A stretch of DNA of 64,000 nucleotides, taken from assembly GCA_018806915.1 (NCBI GenBank), contig JAGKQI010000083.1:930001-994000 (forward strand), in the 5' to 3' direction. The stretch is from Phytophthora colocasiae (taxonomy: Eukaryota; Oomycota; Peronosporomycetes; Peronosporales; Peronosporaceae). Below the pieces are notes generated by a model. The model was given only the letters and a program-made list of their open reading frames with translations. It made no database searches and had not been told where the DNA came from. Both the position numbers and the translations under genes were made by a program. Positions 1-9,580 of this stretch are shown here, piece by piece. Numbering within the stretch: position 1 is the first letter of the stretch; every line of letters begins with the position of its first letter.

Positions 1-62
1 TCCTACGTGACCACGCTAATCGGAACCGGTTCGGCGTGATGCAGTCGCATGAAGAAGTGTAA
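1..62 (+). CDS. 3' end of gypsy pol (partial)
   Basis: The window opens inside the last codons of a Ty3/gypsy polyprotein on the plus strand, ending ...MQSHEEV and a TAA at 60-62. These residues are identical to the C-terminus of the minus-strand polyprotein that ends at 9581. This is therefore the tail, just after the chromodomain, of a second copy of the same element whose main body lies outside the window. Everything from here to 4834 is colinear in inverted orientation with 4835-9640. Confidence 0.9.
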   Translation, partial: LRDHANRNRFGVMQSHEEV

Positions 63-414
63 GGGAAACCAGGCGAGGTGACAGGGTTACCTCGCCGGGA
101 TCGAAGAAGCTGATGTGGAGGAGAATCCAGATCAGAGCGAGAGTTTTATATTTGTGTATATGCATGTGCGTAGGGAATTTGACGGTGGAAGATGGTGATC
201 CGGGATGTCGAGATGGAGATGAAAGGGGATCACATTCCTAAAATGATAGAGTACGATGGAATGACTGTGGGAATGGAGATTACGGATTACGAGTGGAGAT
301 TATGAGAATTACGAATGGAGATGGAAGAATGTAGAACGGCCCTGGAAGGGGTTCCGAATCCGAACTCGGGGAGAAGCCCCGAGCCTTGCTGCAAGTGATC
401 GAAGTTCGCACGAC
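63..414 (+). other. Spacer between gypsy pol stop and antisense ORF
   Basis: This 352-bp non-coding spacer follows the pol stop. It contains degenerate short repeats built on GGAGATTACGA-like units at about 240-330 and is the inverted counterpart of 9230-9580. No gene is visible. It separates the convergent ends of pol (plus) and the antisense ORF (minus), so it could hold both 3' ends; I see no definite terminator. Confidence 0.5.
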
Positions 415-3291
415 TTACGGAGAAGCGGCCCCAGCGGGAGGAGGATTGAACTTGCCGATAAGTCGGGGAATCCTGGTAGCGGGATGGTTGACCGGGTCTT
501 GCCGATACTGGTTACGCCACGGATCCGCCTCGTCACACTCCTCCAGAGCCTCGATCAGGTTCGCCGGCTCTGGGACGTTCGCGTTGGGATCCGCCAGGTT
601 GGCACGCCGGGAGACCACGCCGGGATACCAACGAACCACATCCACCGACGGAATGGGGAGGTGAAGAAAGAACGGATCCAGCAGGATGTCGAGATCGAAC
701 CACTGGTCGCGCATTATGGGAAGGGACCAGTGGTTCGATCTCGACATCCTGCTGGATCCGTTCTTCCTTCTTATGGGAAGGAGGCGAGGAACTGGCGCCA
801 AGCAGACCCAGCCCGACTCCGCCTGGCCTTGCGAGCAACGTAATACCGCTGCAGTTCAAGATCCGCATCCTGCATGGCAGAGGTGATCTTGAGGTTATGG
901 GTGGCCTCCCAAAATGCCTGACGGTGCCGTTCCTCCAGAACGCGATAGGTGGCGGCCACGGCCGCGAGGGGTGTTCCCTCCCTCTCATGCAGATCGAGGT
1001 CGAACGTAAGGGGACCCGGGTTCGCGAAGTCGTTCCACGGCTCCGGAGCCAGCAGATCAAGCACGTTCACGCCCGTGATCAACTCGTGGAGGTATTCGGT
1101 GCCGGGGGTCGGTGCAGGCCCGACCTGTATCTGGGAAGGGAACAGCCAACCCGAAGGGATCAACAACCGTTTGCCCAGAGAACTGGCAATCAGACCCACG
1201 ATCGAATACTGCCCGATCACCTGCGGATCCCAAGGCACGATGTCAGCGGCCGCGAAGGTACGCTGCCGATCGTACCCTGGAATGAAAGAGGCGACCGGGA
1301 ACAGGGGTGGTCGGAGCCCGAGGGGCGGGGAACCGCCGGGAGGAGGTGGCGGCGGTGACGGGAAACCCGGAGGTGATCCTGGAAACCCGGAGGTGATCCT
1401 GGAGACGGCGGACCTGATCCGTCCGGAGATGGGCTTGAGCCGTCCGGAGACCCCGATCCACGAGTGCCAGAAGGTCCGGCTCTCGGAACCTGACCGGACT
1501 CGCGCCGGTGCGTCGAGATAGACCGTTGGCGGCCCATGTGTAGAATCTCGTCCTCCTCGGAGTCCTCCGCCTCGTTGGAATGTTCCGATTCGGCCTCAGA
1601 ACTAGTTCCATTGCTGGGTTCTGGACTTCCGTCCTCTTCGGACGGCGATGAGAATGGGTGCTGGGGATCGTAGTCGGAGTCTTCCTCGTCCTCATCCGGC
1701 GAATCACCTCGGCGGGGAGCGATCCGGACTGATCCGTCGGTGCTGGGGCCGGATCAGGGGCTGGAGTGTCGGTTTCCTCCCCTCCGGCCTGCCCAGAAGC
1801 TTGACCCGCCAACAGATCCAGCGGGCTCGCCGTTGATCCTGCCGGGGCCGGAACCACCGTGGGTGTGACAGGCTGGGTTGACCCGGGAGCTTCGGTAGCT
1901 GCAGGTTTCAGATCACGGGGAGCTGAGGAGCTCCGAGCCGGACGCTTGCGTGAGGAAGGAGGAACGGCCGGGGAAGCGGAGGCGCTTCGAGATCTTTTGG
2001 TGGCACGAGCCGCCCGTCGATCCGCGATCCACGAGGACAACCGAGCAGAGGAATCCTCGGCGTGATGCAGCTGTTGTTCGGCTTCGGCATAATCGGCGTC
2101 CAGCTCTTGATGAGCCTGTCGAAGCTCCGCGTTCTGTCGCTGGAGTTGGTCGAGCTCTTGTGTCGCCGCATCCCGGGCGGAACGAGCCACGTCAAGGTCT
2201 GCGAGGGCAGACAAACGATCTTGGGTGGCATCGTCCAGGTCGACCCGGATTCGATCACGGTCTGCCGTTACTCGATTGAGATCTTGCATTGCCTGATCCC
2301 GGTCGAGGCGGGCCTGATCCAGGTCTGCGACGGCCTGATCCCGCTCGGCAATGGCGGCACGATGCTGGACGGAGAGCTGGTCCCGGTCGTGCTGGATTAT
2401 TTCCAGATTTCCCAAGGCGTCTGCCAGATCTTGCTCCAGGCTGGATACGGCGGCGGCATCGGCGGTTGCACCCAGAGGCGGAGCGCGAGAATCCGGGGCG
2501 GATACGTCCTCCAAGGCGAGGTGTGCCCGAGCCAGTTCAACCTGGTGGTCCTCTGCTTCGCGTTCCAGGTACGCGACTTCGGCTCGAGCGGCGAGCAACT
2601 CCGCTTGGGTCCGCGTCAACTCCAACCTCAACCGAGCTTCCTCTGTCGTCGGGCGAGTCTAATCAGCGGGTATGGCCATAGCCGCTTGTGGGCCTTGGGA
2701 GGAATCGTTCCTCTGCCAGCGATCAAGGCTACGCTGAGTGAGGGTCAGGTCATGACGCACGGCGGCAAGTTCCCGTTCGCGATCCTGAAGCTCATCCCGG
2801 AGTTCAATCTCCGTCTCCCCGGCTATGCGAAGTTCGGCCAACCGGAAGTCGAGATCCTCGAGCGCAGAGTCTAGCCGCGCCTGGATCCGGGCCAGTCGCT
2901 GCTCAGACTCCCGTCGTTCGGCGTCGTGCTGGGCCCGCTGATCCTGCAAGGCGGCGATCGCGTCCCCACCGATACCATCTCCGGTTCCCGATCGCAGATG
3001 AGCGATTTCGGCGTTCAGCCGCAAAATCTCCTCCGCTTGGTCGTCCCGGAAGCGCTCCATATCCTCCATGTCGGATCGCAACCGGCGAACGGTGTCGTCC
3101 AGGTGGTCCCGATCGCGGCTCAAGGTCTCGCGCATCCGTTGGCTATGGGCCAGCCTCGCTTGCAAGGTGACCAGCTCAGGGTTTACCCCGGGGGTTGAGA
3201 AGCGGGAGGCCGTGGATCGGGCGGATCGGAGCGAGTGCTCGCTCGAGGGCGTTCTCGGCGTCAAGGGGGGCGAGGAAGGCGGATCGGACAT
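415..3291 (-). pseudogene. Gypsy antisense ORF, left copy (broken)
   Basis: This long reading frame runs opposite to the host element, between pol and the LTR. It starts at MSDPPSSPP (ATG at 3291). The N-terminal 200 or so residues and the stretch after them are heptad-rich coiled coil (many RDRD, DLDQ, LARD runs). They are followed by a Ser/Pro/Asp/Glu-rich disordered middle and a globular C-terminal part with motifs VPWDPQVIGQYSIVG and DQWFDLDILLDPFF. The frame is open from 3291 to 1243 except for one in-frame TAG at 2659-2661, where the right copy (7063-7080 region) has CAG. It changes frame near 1240 and again around a local inverted duplication at 663-770, and ends at 415. I do not recognise the protein family. 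Antisense ORFs in this position are known from some plant gypsy elements; a shared function is not established. Confidence 0.7.
663..770. repeat. 46-bp inverted repeat with 16-nt spacer
   Basis: The arms 663-708 and 725-770 are reverse complements with a single mismatch, separated by 16 nt. One arm (GACCAGTGGTTCGATCTCGA...) is the normal antisense-ORF sequence also found once in the right copy near 8945-8990. The other arm is an extra inverted copy that disrupts the reading frame. It looks like a fold-back template-switch duplication. Confidence 0.9.
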
Positions 3292-3394
3292 TTCGAGAGA
3301 GTGGTGGCGCTTGAACGACTTGTGTTCCAGGTGGTGAATGTGGAAATAAACCCGAAGTGAGCTGCGGCAGCTCAACTTACGTGCTGGGGGCGGA

Positions 3395-4731
3395 TGTGGT
3401 GAAGCGGACGAGAATTTTTCCCGGAGAGGCAATATCAGCCACGAACCCGAATAGAGTCGGAACGAGCGACAGGGGGGACCTGTGATCCCCAGATCTGGGT
3501 CGAATCACACGAAGGTACGATGGGTCCCGCCGGGAACAGGTAACGGAGACACCGACGAAGAAGCAAGTGGAGCGGTGTTCGTGGGTGATCCGAATCCTGC
3601 CGTGGTGTTCGTGGGTGATCCGAATCCTGCCGGAGGAAGGATGGGGAAATCAAGGATGTTCTCGCGCGATCAACGATGACAGGGCCCCAAGTGAGCACGA
3701 TCAGTTTACCCGGGCGCCCCGAAGCCTCTAACAGCACGATCCAACTTCCTCGGGCGGCGACGAAGCGAGACCACGCAGGATCACGCAATGATCCTCTCCC
3801 GTATAGGTACGAGATCAGCTCCGGATCAAGGTCAACCTCAGGCGCGACGCAGACTCTTTTGGTGGCCTGATCCAGATTCCCCGAACGACTACCAAGCAGG
3901 ATCAGGCAGCGACCAAGTCCCGATCAGACAGCGATCAAGTCCCGGTTAAGTACGAGATCAAGCTTCGGTTAAGTGCGAGATCAAGCTTCGGTTAAGTGCG
4001 AGATCAAGCTTCGGTTAAGTGCGAGATCAAGCTTCGGTTAAGTGCGAGATCAAGCTTCGGTTAAGTACGAGATCAAGATTCGGTTAAGTACGGAATCGGC
4101 TCAAGATCAGGGTTAGGGGAGCCAAGCTAGGGATCAGCTATGTAGCCAGTGTCATGTGATCGTAGGATAGTAAATCAGGATGGGATTAGTAGGCATAGGA
4201 ATAACCATAAACAGAATCGAATTTGCCCTGAACCACTCAAGTGTCTTCGCTACGCCTGGAACCGGGAACTACATTGGCCCTACAAGCGTCAGGAAGGTAA
4301 GGATACGTGACCTAGTATAGCGGTTAAGTCTGGATAATATATTGGCCAGCTTTGCCCTATCTAGTGAACTATCCTTTAAGTGCATACATCGGATCGGAAG
4401 GAATTGGTTGTTTAGCCTAAGGATCCAGTCGAATCTCGCCCCCTCAAGACCCCCGCTATCGGAAGCGGCAAGCAACGTAAAGGAAGGGACTGAATCCCGA
4501 ACATTGGACCATTGGAAGACCTGGATCAAGAACCAGGCACCCGGATCAAGGCTCGAGAACTCGCCTACGACCGGGATCAAGTACCCCGAGGTGGAGTGAA
4601 GAACTTCCACGCCGCCTCAAACCCCTGCGTCACCCAAGACCTTCTTCCGACCTACAAGACACCTTCAGAAGTCACCTGGAAGAGCGTAACCCGCCTACCG
4701 ACGGGTACACAAGGTGAAACTACACACAGCT
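3395..4731 (+). repeat. Gypsy LTR, plus orientation
   Basis: This LTR of 1,337 bp begins TGTGGTGAAGCGGACGAGA and ends near 4731, where the element leader begins (AGATCACGGATC). It aligns throughout with the inverted LTRs at 4835-6339 and 17597-18904. It is preceded by a short purine tract (GGGGGCGGA), the likely polypurine tract. Internal sequence lies on both sides (pol/antisense ORF to the left, leader to the right), so it served as the LTR shared by two tandem units or is a rearranged 2-LTR form. Its last bases have diverged (ACACACAGCT instead of ACACGCAACA). Confidence 0.88.
3943..4091 (+). repeat. 23-bp tandem repeats inside the LTR
   Basis: Units starting CGGTTAAGTGCGAGATCAAG recur exactly every 23 bp at 3943, 3966, 3989, 4012, 4035, 4058 and, partly, 4081. 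The same array occurs inverted in the other two LTRs (six starts near 5667-5790, seven near 18238-18390). Tandem arrays in this part of an LTR often act as enhancers; that role is inference here. Confidence 0.9.
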
Positions 4732-4834
4732 AGATCACGGATCATCGGGGGACCCCCTCCGTTAGTCGGTGTCTGGGCGCAAGTGGTGATCGAGACCTGC
4801 CTCAACGAGATTTTGGCAGATCCGCTCCACCACA
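4732..4834 (+). other. Gypsy 5' leader fragment
   Basis: These 103 bp are the plus-strand equivalent of the untranslated leader between the 5' LTR and gag (compare 17493-17596). They start AGATCACGGATCATCGGGGG and stop at CCACCACA, exactly where the gag ATG would begin. There the sequence switches abruptly to an inverted LTR end. No primer-binding site beginning TGG is evident in either leader copy. Confidence 0.8.
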
Positions 4835-6339
4835 GTTGCGTGTAGTGTTCACCTTGTGTACCCGTCGGTAGGCGGGTTACGCTCTTCCAGGTAACTTCTG
4901 AGAATGTCTTGGGACGAGAAGAAGGTCTTGGGTGATGCAGGGGTTTGAGGCGGCGTGGAAGTTCTTCACTCCACCTCGGGGTACTTGATCCCGGTCGTAG
5001 GCGAGTTCTCGAGCCTTGATCCGGGTGCCTGGTTCTTGATCCAGGTCTTCCAATAGTCCAATGTTCGGGATTCAGTCCCTTCCTTTCGTTGTTTTCCGCT
5101 TCCGATAGCGGGGGTCTTGAGGGGGCGAGATTCGACGGGATCCTTAGGCTAAACAACCAATTCCTTCCGATCCGATGTATGCACTTAAAGGATAGTTCAC
5201 TAGATAGGCAAAGCTGGCCAATATATTATCCAGACTTAACCGCCATACTAGGTCACGTATCCTTACCTTCCTGACGCTTGTAGGGCCAATGTAGTTCCCG
5301 GTTCCAGGCGTAGCGAAGACACTTGAGTGGTTCAGGCAAATTCGAGTCCTTGGGGTTGTTGAGATATCGAGAGATCCTCACACTAGCGTAAGATAAGCCG
5401 GCCAAATCGGGGATCCGGTCTTAGCTGTAGCTAGGTGGGCGAAGTGACTTGCTGGAACACTAAGGGGAGGCCAATATGCTATCCTCTTCCCTTGTCCTGG
5501 GTCCTGAAGAAATCCACTTGCGCACTAGAAGGTAAATTCGAGTCTGTTTATGGTTATTCCTATGCCTACTAATCCCATCCTGATTTACTATCCTACGATC
5601 ACATGACACTGGCTACATAGCTGATCCCTAGCTTGGTTCCCCTAACCCTGATCTTGAGCCGATTCCGTACTTAACCGAAGCTTGATCTCGTACTTAACCG
5701 AAGCTTGATCTCGTACTTAACCGAAGCTTGATCTCGCACTTAACCGGAGCTTGATCTCGCACTTAACCGAAGCTTGATCTCGTACTTAACCGGGACTTGA
5801 TCGCTGTCTGATCGGGACTTGGTCGCTGCCTGATCCTGCTTGGTAGTCGTTCGGGGAATCTGGATCAGGCCACCAAAAGAGTCTGCGTCGCGCCTGAGGT
5901 TGACCTTGATCCGGAGCTGATCTCGTACTTATACGGGAGAGGATCATTGCGCGATCTTGCGTGATCTCGCTTCGTCGCCGCCCGGGGAAGTTGGATCGTG
6001 CTGTTAGAGGCTTCGGGGCGCCCGGGTAAACTGATCGTGCTCACTTGGGGACCCGTCATCGTTGATCGCGCGAGAACATCCTTGATTTCCCCATTCTTCC
6101 TCCGGCAGGATTCGGATCACCCACGAACACCACGGCAGGATTCGGATCACCCACGAACACCGCTCCACCTGCTTCTTCGCCGGTGTCTCCATTGCCTGTT
6201 CCCGGCGGGACCCATCGTACCTTCGTGTGATTCGACCCAGATCTGGCGATCACCGGTCCCCCTGTCGCTCGTTCCGACTCTATTCGGGTTCGTGGCTGAC
6301 ATCGCCTCTCCGGGAAAAATTTTCGTCCGCTTCACCACA
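4835..6339 (-). repeat. Gypsy 3' LTR, minus orientation
   Basis: This is the 3' LTR of the complete minus-strand element: 1,505 bp, which becomes 1,309 bp after subtracting a 196-bp insertion at 5349-5544, against 1,308 bp for its partner at 17597-18904. On the plus strand it begins GTTGCGTGTAGTG (one terminal T missing) and ends CGCTTCACCACA. It carries six 23-bp tandem units at about 5667-5790. Confidence 0.88.
5338..5544. mobile_element. 185-bp insertion flanked by 11-bp direct repeat
   Basis: Only this one of the three LTRs has an extra segment, bounded by AAATTCGAGTC at 5338-5348 and again at 5534-5544. The other LTRs have that 11-mer once. The pattern is a target-site duplication around a 185-bp insert. 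I see no clear terminal inverted repeats, Pol III boxes or poly(A), so SINE-like or MULE-like origin cannot be decided. Confidence 0.8.
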
Positions 6340-6442
6340 TCCGCCCCCAGCACGTAAGTTGAGCTGCCGCAGCTCACTTCGGGTTTATTTCCACATTCAC
6401 CACCTGGAACACAAGTCGTTCAAGCGCCACCACTCTCTTACG

Positions 6443-9229
6443 ATGTCCGATCCGCCTTCCTCGCCCCCTTGACGCCGAGAACGCCCTCGAGCGAGCACTC
6501 GATCCGATCCGCTCGATCCACGGCCTCCCGCTTCTCAACCCCGGGGTAAACCCTGAGCTGGTCACCTTGCAAGCGAGACTGGCCCATAGCCAACGGATGC
6601 GCGAAACCTTGAGTCGCGATCGGGACCACCTGGACGACACCGTTCGCCGGTTGCGGTCCGACATGGAGGATATGGAGCGCTTCCGGGACGACCAAGCTGA
6701 GGAGATTTTGCGGCTGAACGCCGAAATCGCTCATCTGCGATCGGGAACCGGAGATGCTATCGGTGGGGACGCGATCGCCGCCTTGCAGGATCAGCGGGCC
6801 CAGCACGACGCCGAACGGCGGGAGTCTGAGCAGCGAATGGCCCGGATCCAGGCGGCTAGACTCTGCGCTCGAGGATCTCGACTTCCGGCTGGCCGAACTT
6901 CGCATAGCAGGGGAGACGGAGATTGAACTCCGGGATGAGCTTCAGGATCGCGAACGGGAGCTCGCCGCCGTGCGTCATGACTTGACCCTCACTCAGCGTA
7001 GCCTCGATCGCTGGCAGAGGAACGATTCCTCCCAAGGTCCACAAGCGGCCATGGCCATGCCCGCTGATCAGACTCGCCCTACGGCAGAGGAGGCTCGGTT
7101 GAGGTTGGAGTTGACGCGGACCCAAGCGGAGTTGCTCGCCGCTCGAGCCGAAGTCGCGTACCTGGAACGCGAAGCAGAGGACCACCAGGCTGAACTGGCT
7201 CGGGCACACCTCGCCTTGGAGGACGTATCCGCACCGGATTCTCGCGCCCCGCCTTTGGGTGCAACTGCCGATGCCGCCGCCGTATCCAGCCTGGAGCAAG
7301 ATCTGGCAGACGCCTTGGGAAATCTGGAAATAATCCAGCACGACCGGGACCAGCTCTCCGTCCAGCATCGTGCCGCGATTGCCGAGCGGGATCAGGCCGT
7401 CGCAGACCTGGATCAGGCCCGCCTCGACCGGGATCAGGCGAAGCAGGATCTAAATCGAGTCACGGTGGATCGCGATCGAATCCAGGTCGACCTGGACGAT
7501 GCCACCCAAGATCGTTTATCGGTCCTCGCATACCTTGACGTGGCCCGTTCCGCCCGGGATGTGGCGACACAGGAGCTTGACCAACTCCAGCGACAGAACG
7601 CGGAGCTTCGACAGGCTCATCAAGAGCTGGACGCCGATTATGCCGAAGCCGAACAACAGCTGCATCACGCCGAGGATTCCTCTGCTCGGTTGTCCTCGTG
7701 TATCGCGGATCGACGGGCGGCTCGTGCCACCAAAAGATCTCGAAGCGCCTCCGCTTCCCCGGCCGTTCCTCCTTCCTCACGCAAGCGTCCGGCTCGGAGC
7801 TCCTCAGCTCCCCGTGATCTAAAAACTGCGGCTGCCGAAGCTCCCGGATCAACCCAGCCTGTCACACCAACGGTGGTTCCGGCCCCGGCAGGATCAACGG
7901 CGAGCCCGCTGGATCTGTTGGCGGATCAAGCTTCTGGGCAGGCCGGAGGGGAGGAAACCGACACTCCAGCCCCTGATCCGACCCCGGCGCCGACGGATCA
8001 GTCCGGACCACTCCCCGCCGGTGGCGATTCGCGGGACGAGGAAGAGGAAGACTCTGACTACGATCCCCAGCACCCATTCTCGGCGCCGTCCGAAGAGGAC
8101 GGAAGTCCAGAACCCAGCAATGGAACTAGTTCTGAGGCCGAATCGGAACGTTCCAACGAGGCGGAGGACTCCGAGGAGGACGATATTTTACACATGGGCC
8201 GCCAACGATCTATCTCGACGCACCGGCGCGAGTCTGGTCAGGTTCCGAGATCCGGACCTTCTGGTGCCCGTGGATCAGGGTCTCCGGACGGCTCAAGACC
8301 ATCTCCGGATGGATCAGGCCCGCCGTCTCCAGGATCACCTCCGGGTTCCCCGTCGCCGCCGCCACCTCCTCCCGGCGGTTCCTCGCCCCCGGGCTCCGAC
8401 CACCCCTGTTCCCGGTCGCCTCTTTCATTCCAGGGTACGATCGGCCAGCGTACCTTCGCGGCCGCTGACATCGTGCCGTGGGATCCGCAGGTGATCGGGC
8501 AGTATTCGATCGTGGGTCTGATTGCCAGTTCTCTGGGCAAACGGTTGTTGATCCCTTCGGGCTGGCTGTTCCCTTCCCAGATACAGGCTGGGCCTGCACC
8601 GACCCCGCACCGAATACCTCCACGAGTTGATCACGGGCGTGAACGTGCTTGATCTGCTGGCTCTGGAGCCGTGGAACGACTTCGCGAACCCGGGTCCCCT
8701 TACGTTCGACCTCGATCTGCATGAGAGAGAGGAACACCTCGCGGCCGTGGCCGCCACCTATCGCGTTCTGGAGGAACGGCACCGTCAAGCATTTTGGGAG
8801 GCCACCCACAACCTCGAGATCACCTCTGCCATGCAGGATGCGGATCTTGAACTGCAGCGGTATTACGTTGCTCGCAAGGCCCGGCGGAGCCGGGCTAAGT
8901 CTGCTTGGCGCCGATTCCTCGCCTCCTTCCCCGCCATAATGCGCGACCAGTGGTTCGATCTCGACATCCTGTTGGATCCGTTCTTCCTTCACCTCCCCAT
9001 TCCGGGAGTGGACGTGGTTCGTTGGTATCCCGGCGTGGTCTCTCGGCGTGCCAACCTGGCGGATCCCAACGCGAACGTCCCAGAGCCGGCGAACCTGATC
9101 GAGGCTCTGGAGGAGTGTGACGAGGCGGATCCATGGCGTAACCAGTATCGGCAGGACCCGGTCAACCATCCCGCTACCAGGATCCCCCGTCTTATCGGCA
9201 AGTTCAATCCTCCTCCCGCTTCTCCGTAA
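6443..9229 (+). pseudogene. Gypsy antisense ORF, right copy (broken)
   Basis: This is the counterpart of the 415-3291 ORF. The start codon at 6443 gives MSDPPSSPP, but one C is missing from the following C-run compared with the left copy, so a TGA follows at once. Coding continues in another frame from about 6480 to 6850, then in a third frame to 8652 (coiled coil, then a Ser/Pro/acidic region with PPSPGSPPGSPSPPPPPPGG), and in a fourth segment 8627-9229 for the C-terminal domain ending NPPPASP. The amber codon of the left copy is absent here, so the two copies carry different lesions. A full-length product would be roughly 930-950 residues. No signal peptide, transmembrane segment or envelope-like feature is visible. 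Function unknown. Confidence 0.7.
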
Positions 9230-9580
9230 ATCGTGCCACTTCGATCACTTGCAGCAAGGCTCGGGGCTTCTCCCCGAGTTCGGATTCGGAACCCCTTCCA
9301 GGGCCGTTCTACATTCTTCCATCTCCATTCGTAATTCTCATAATCTCCACTCGTAATCCGTAATCTCCATTCCCACAGTCATTCCATCGTACTCTATCAT
9401 TTTAGGAATGTGATCCCCTTTCATCTCCATCTCGACATCCCGGATCACCATCTTCCACCGTCAAATTCCCTACGTACATGCACATACACAAATGTAAAAC
9501 TCTCGCTCTGATCTGGATTCTCCTCCACATCAGCTTCCTCGATCACGGCGAAGCAACCCTGTCACCTCGCCTGACTCTCC
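9230..9580. other. Spacer between antisense ORF and pol stop
   Basis: This is the inverted equivalent of 63-414. It is non-coding, with TCTCCATTCGTAAT-like short repeats at about 9320-9380. It lies between two convergent reading frames. Nothing else is visible. Confidence 0.5.

Noticed and set aside
3943..4091. Regular 23-bp repeats as a CRISPR-like array
   Set aside because: Units are directly adjacent with no unique spacers, lie inside LTRs and recur in all three LTR copies. They are ordinary tandem repeats of a eukaryotic element.
415..9229. Antisense ORF as a retroviral envelope gene
   Set aside because: It is on the strand opposite to pol, has no signal peptide, transmembrane segment or cysteine pattern, and is mostly coiled coil and low complexity.
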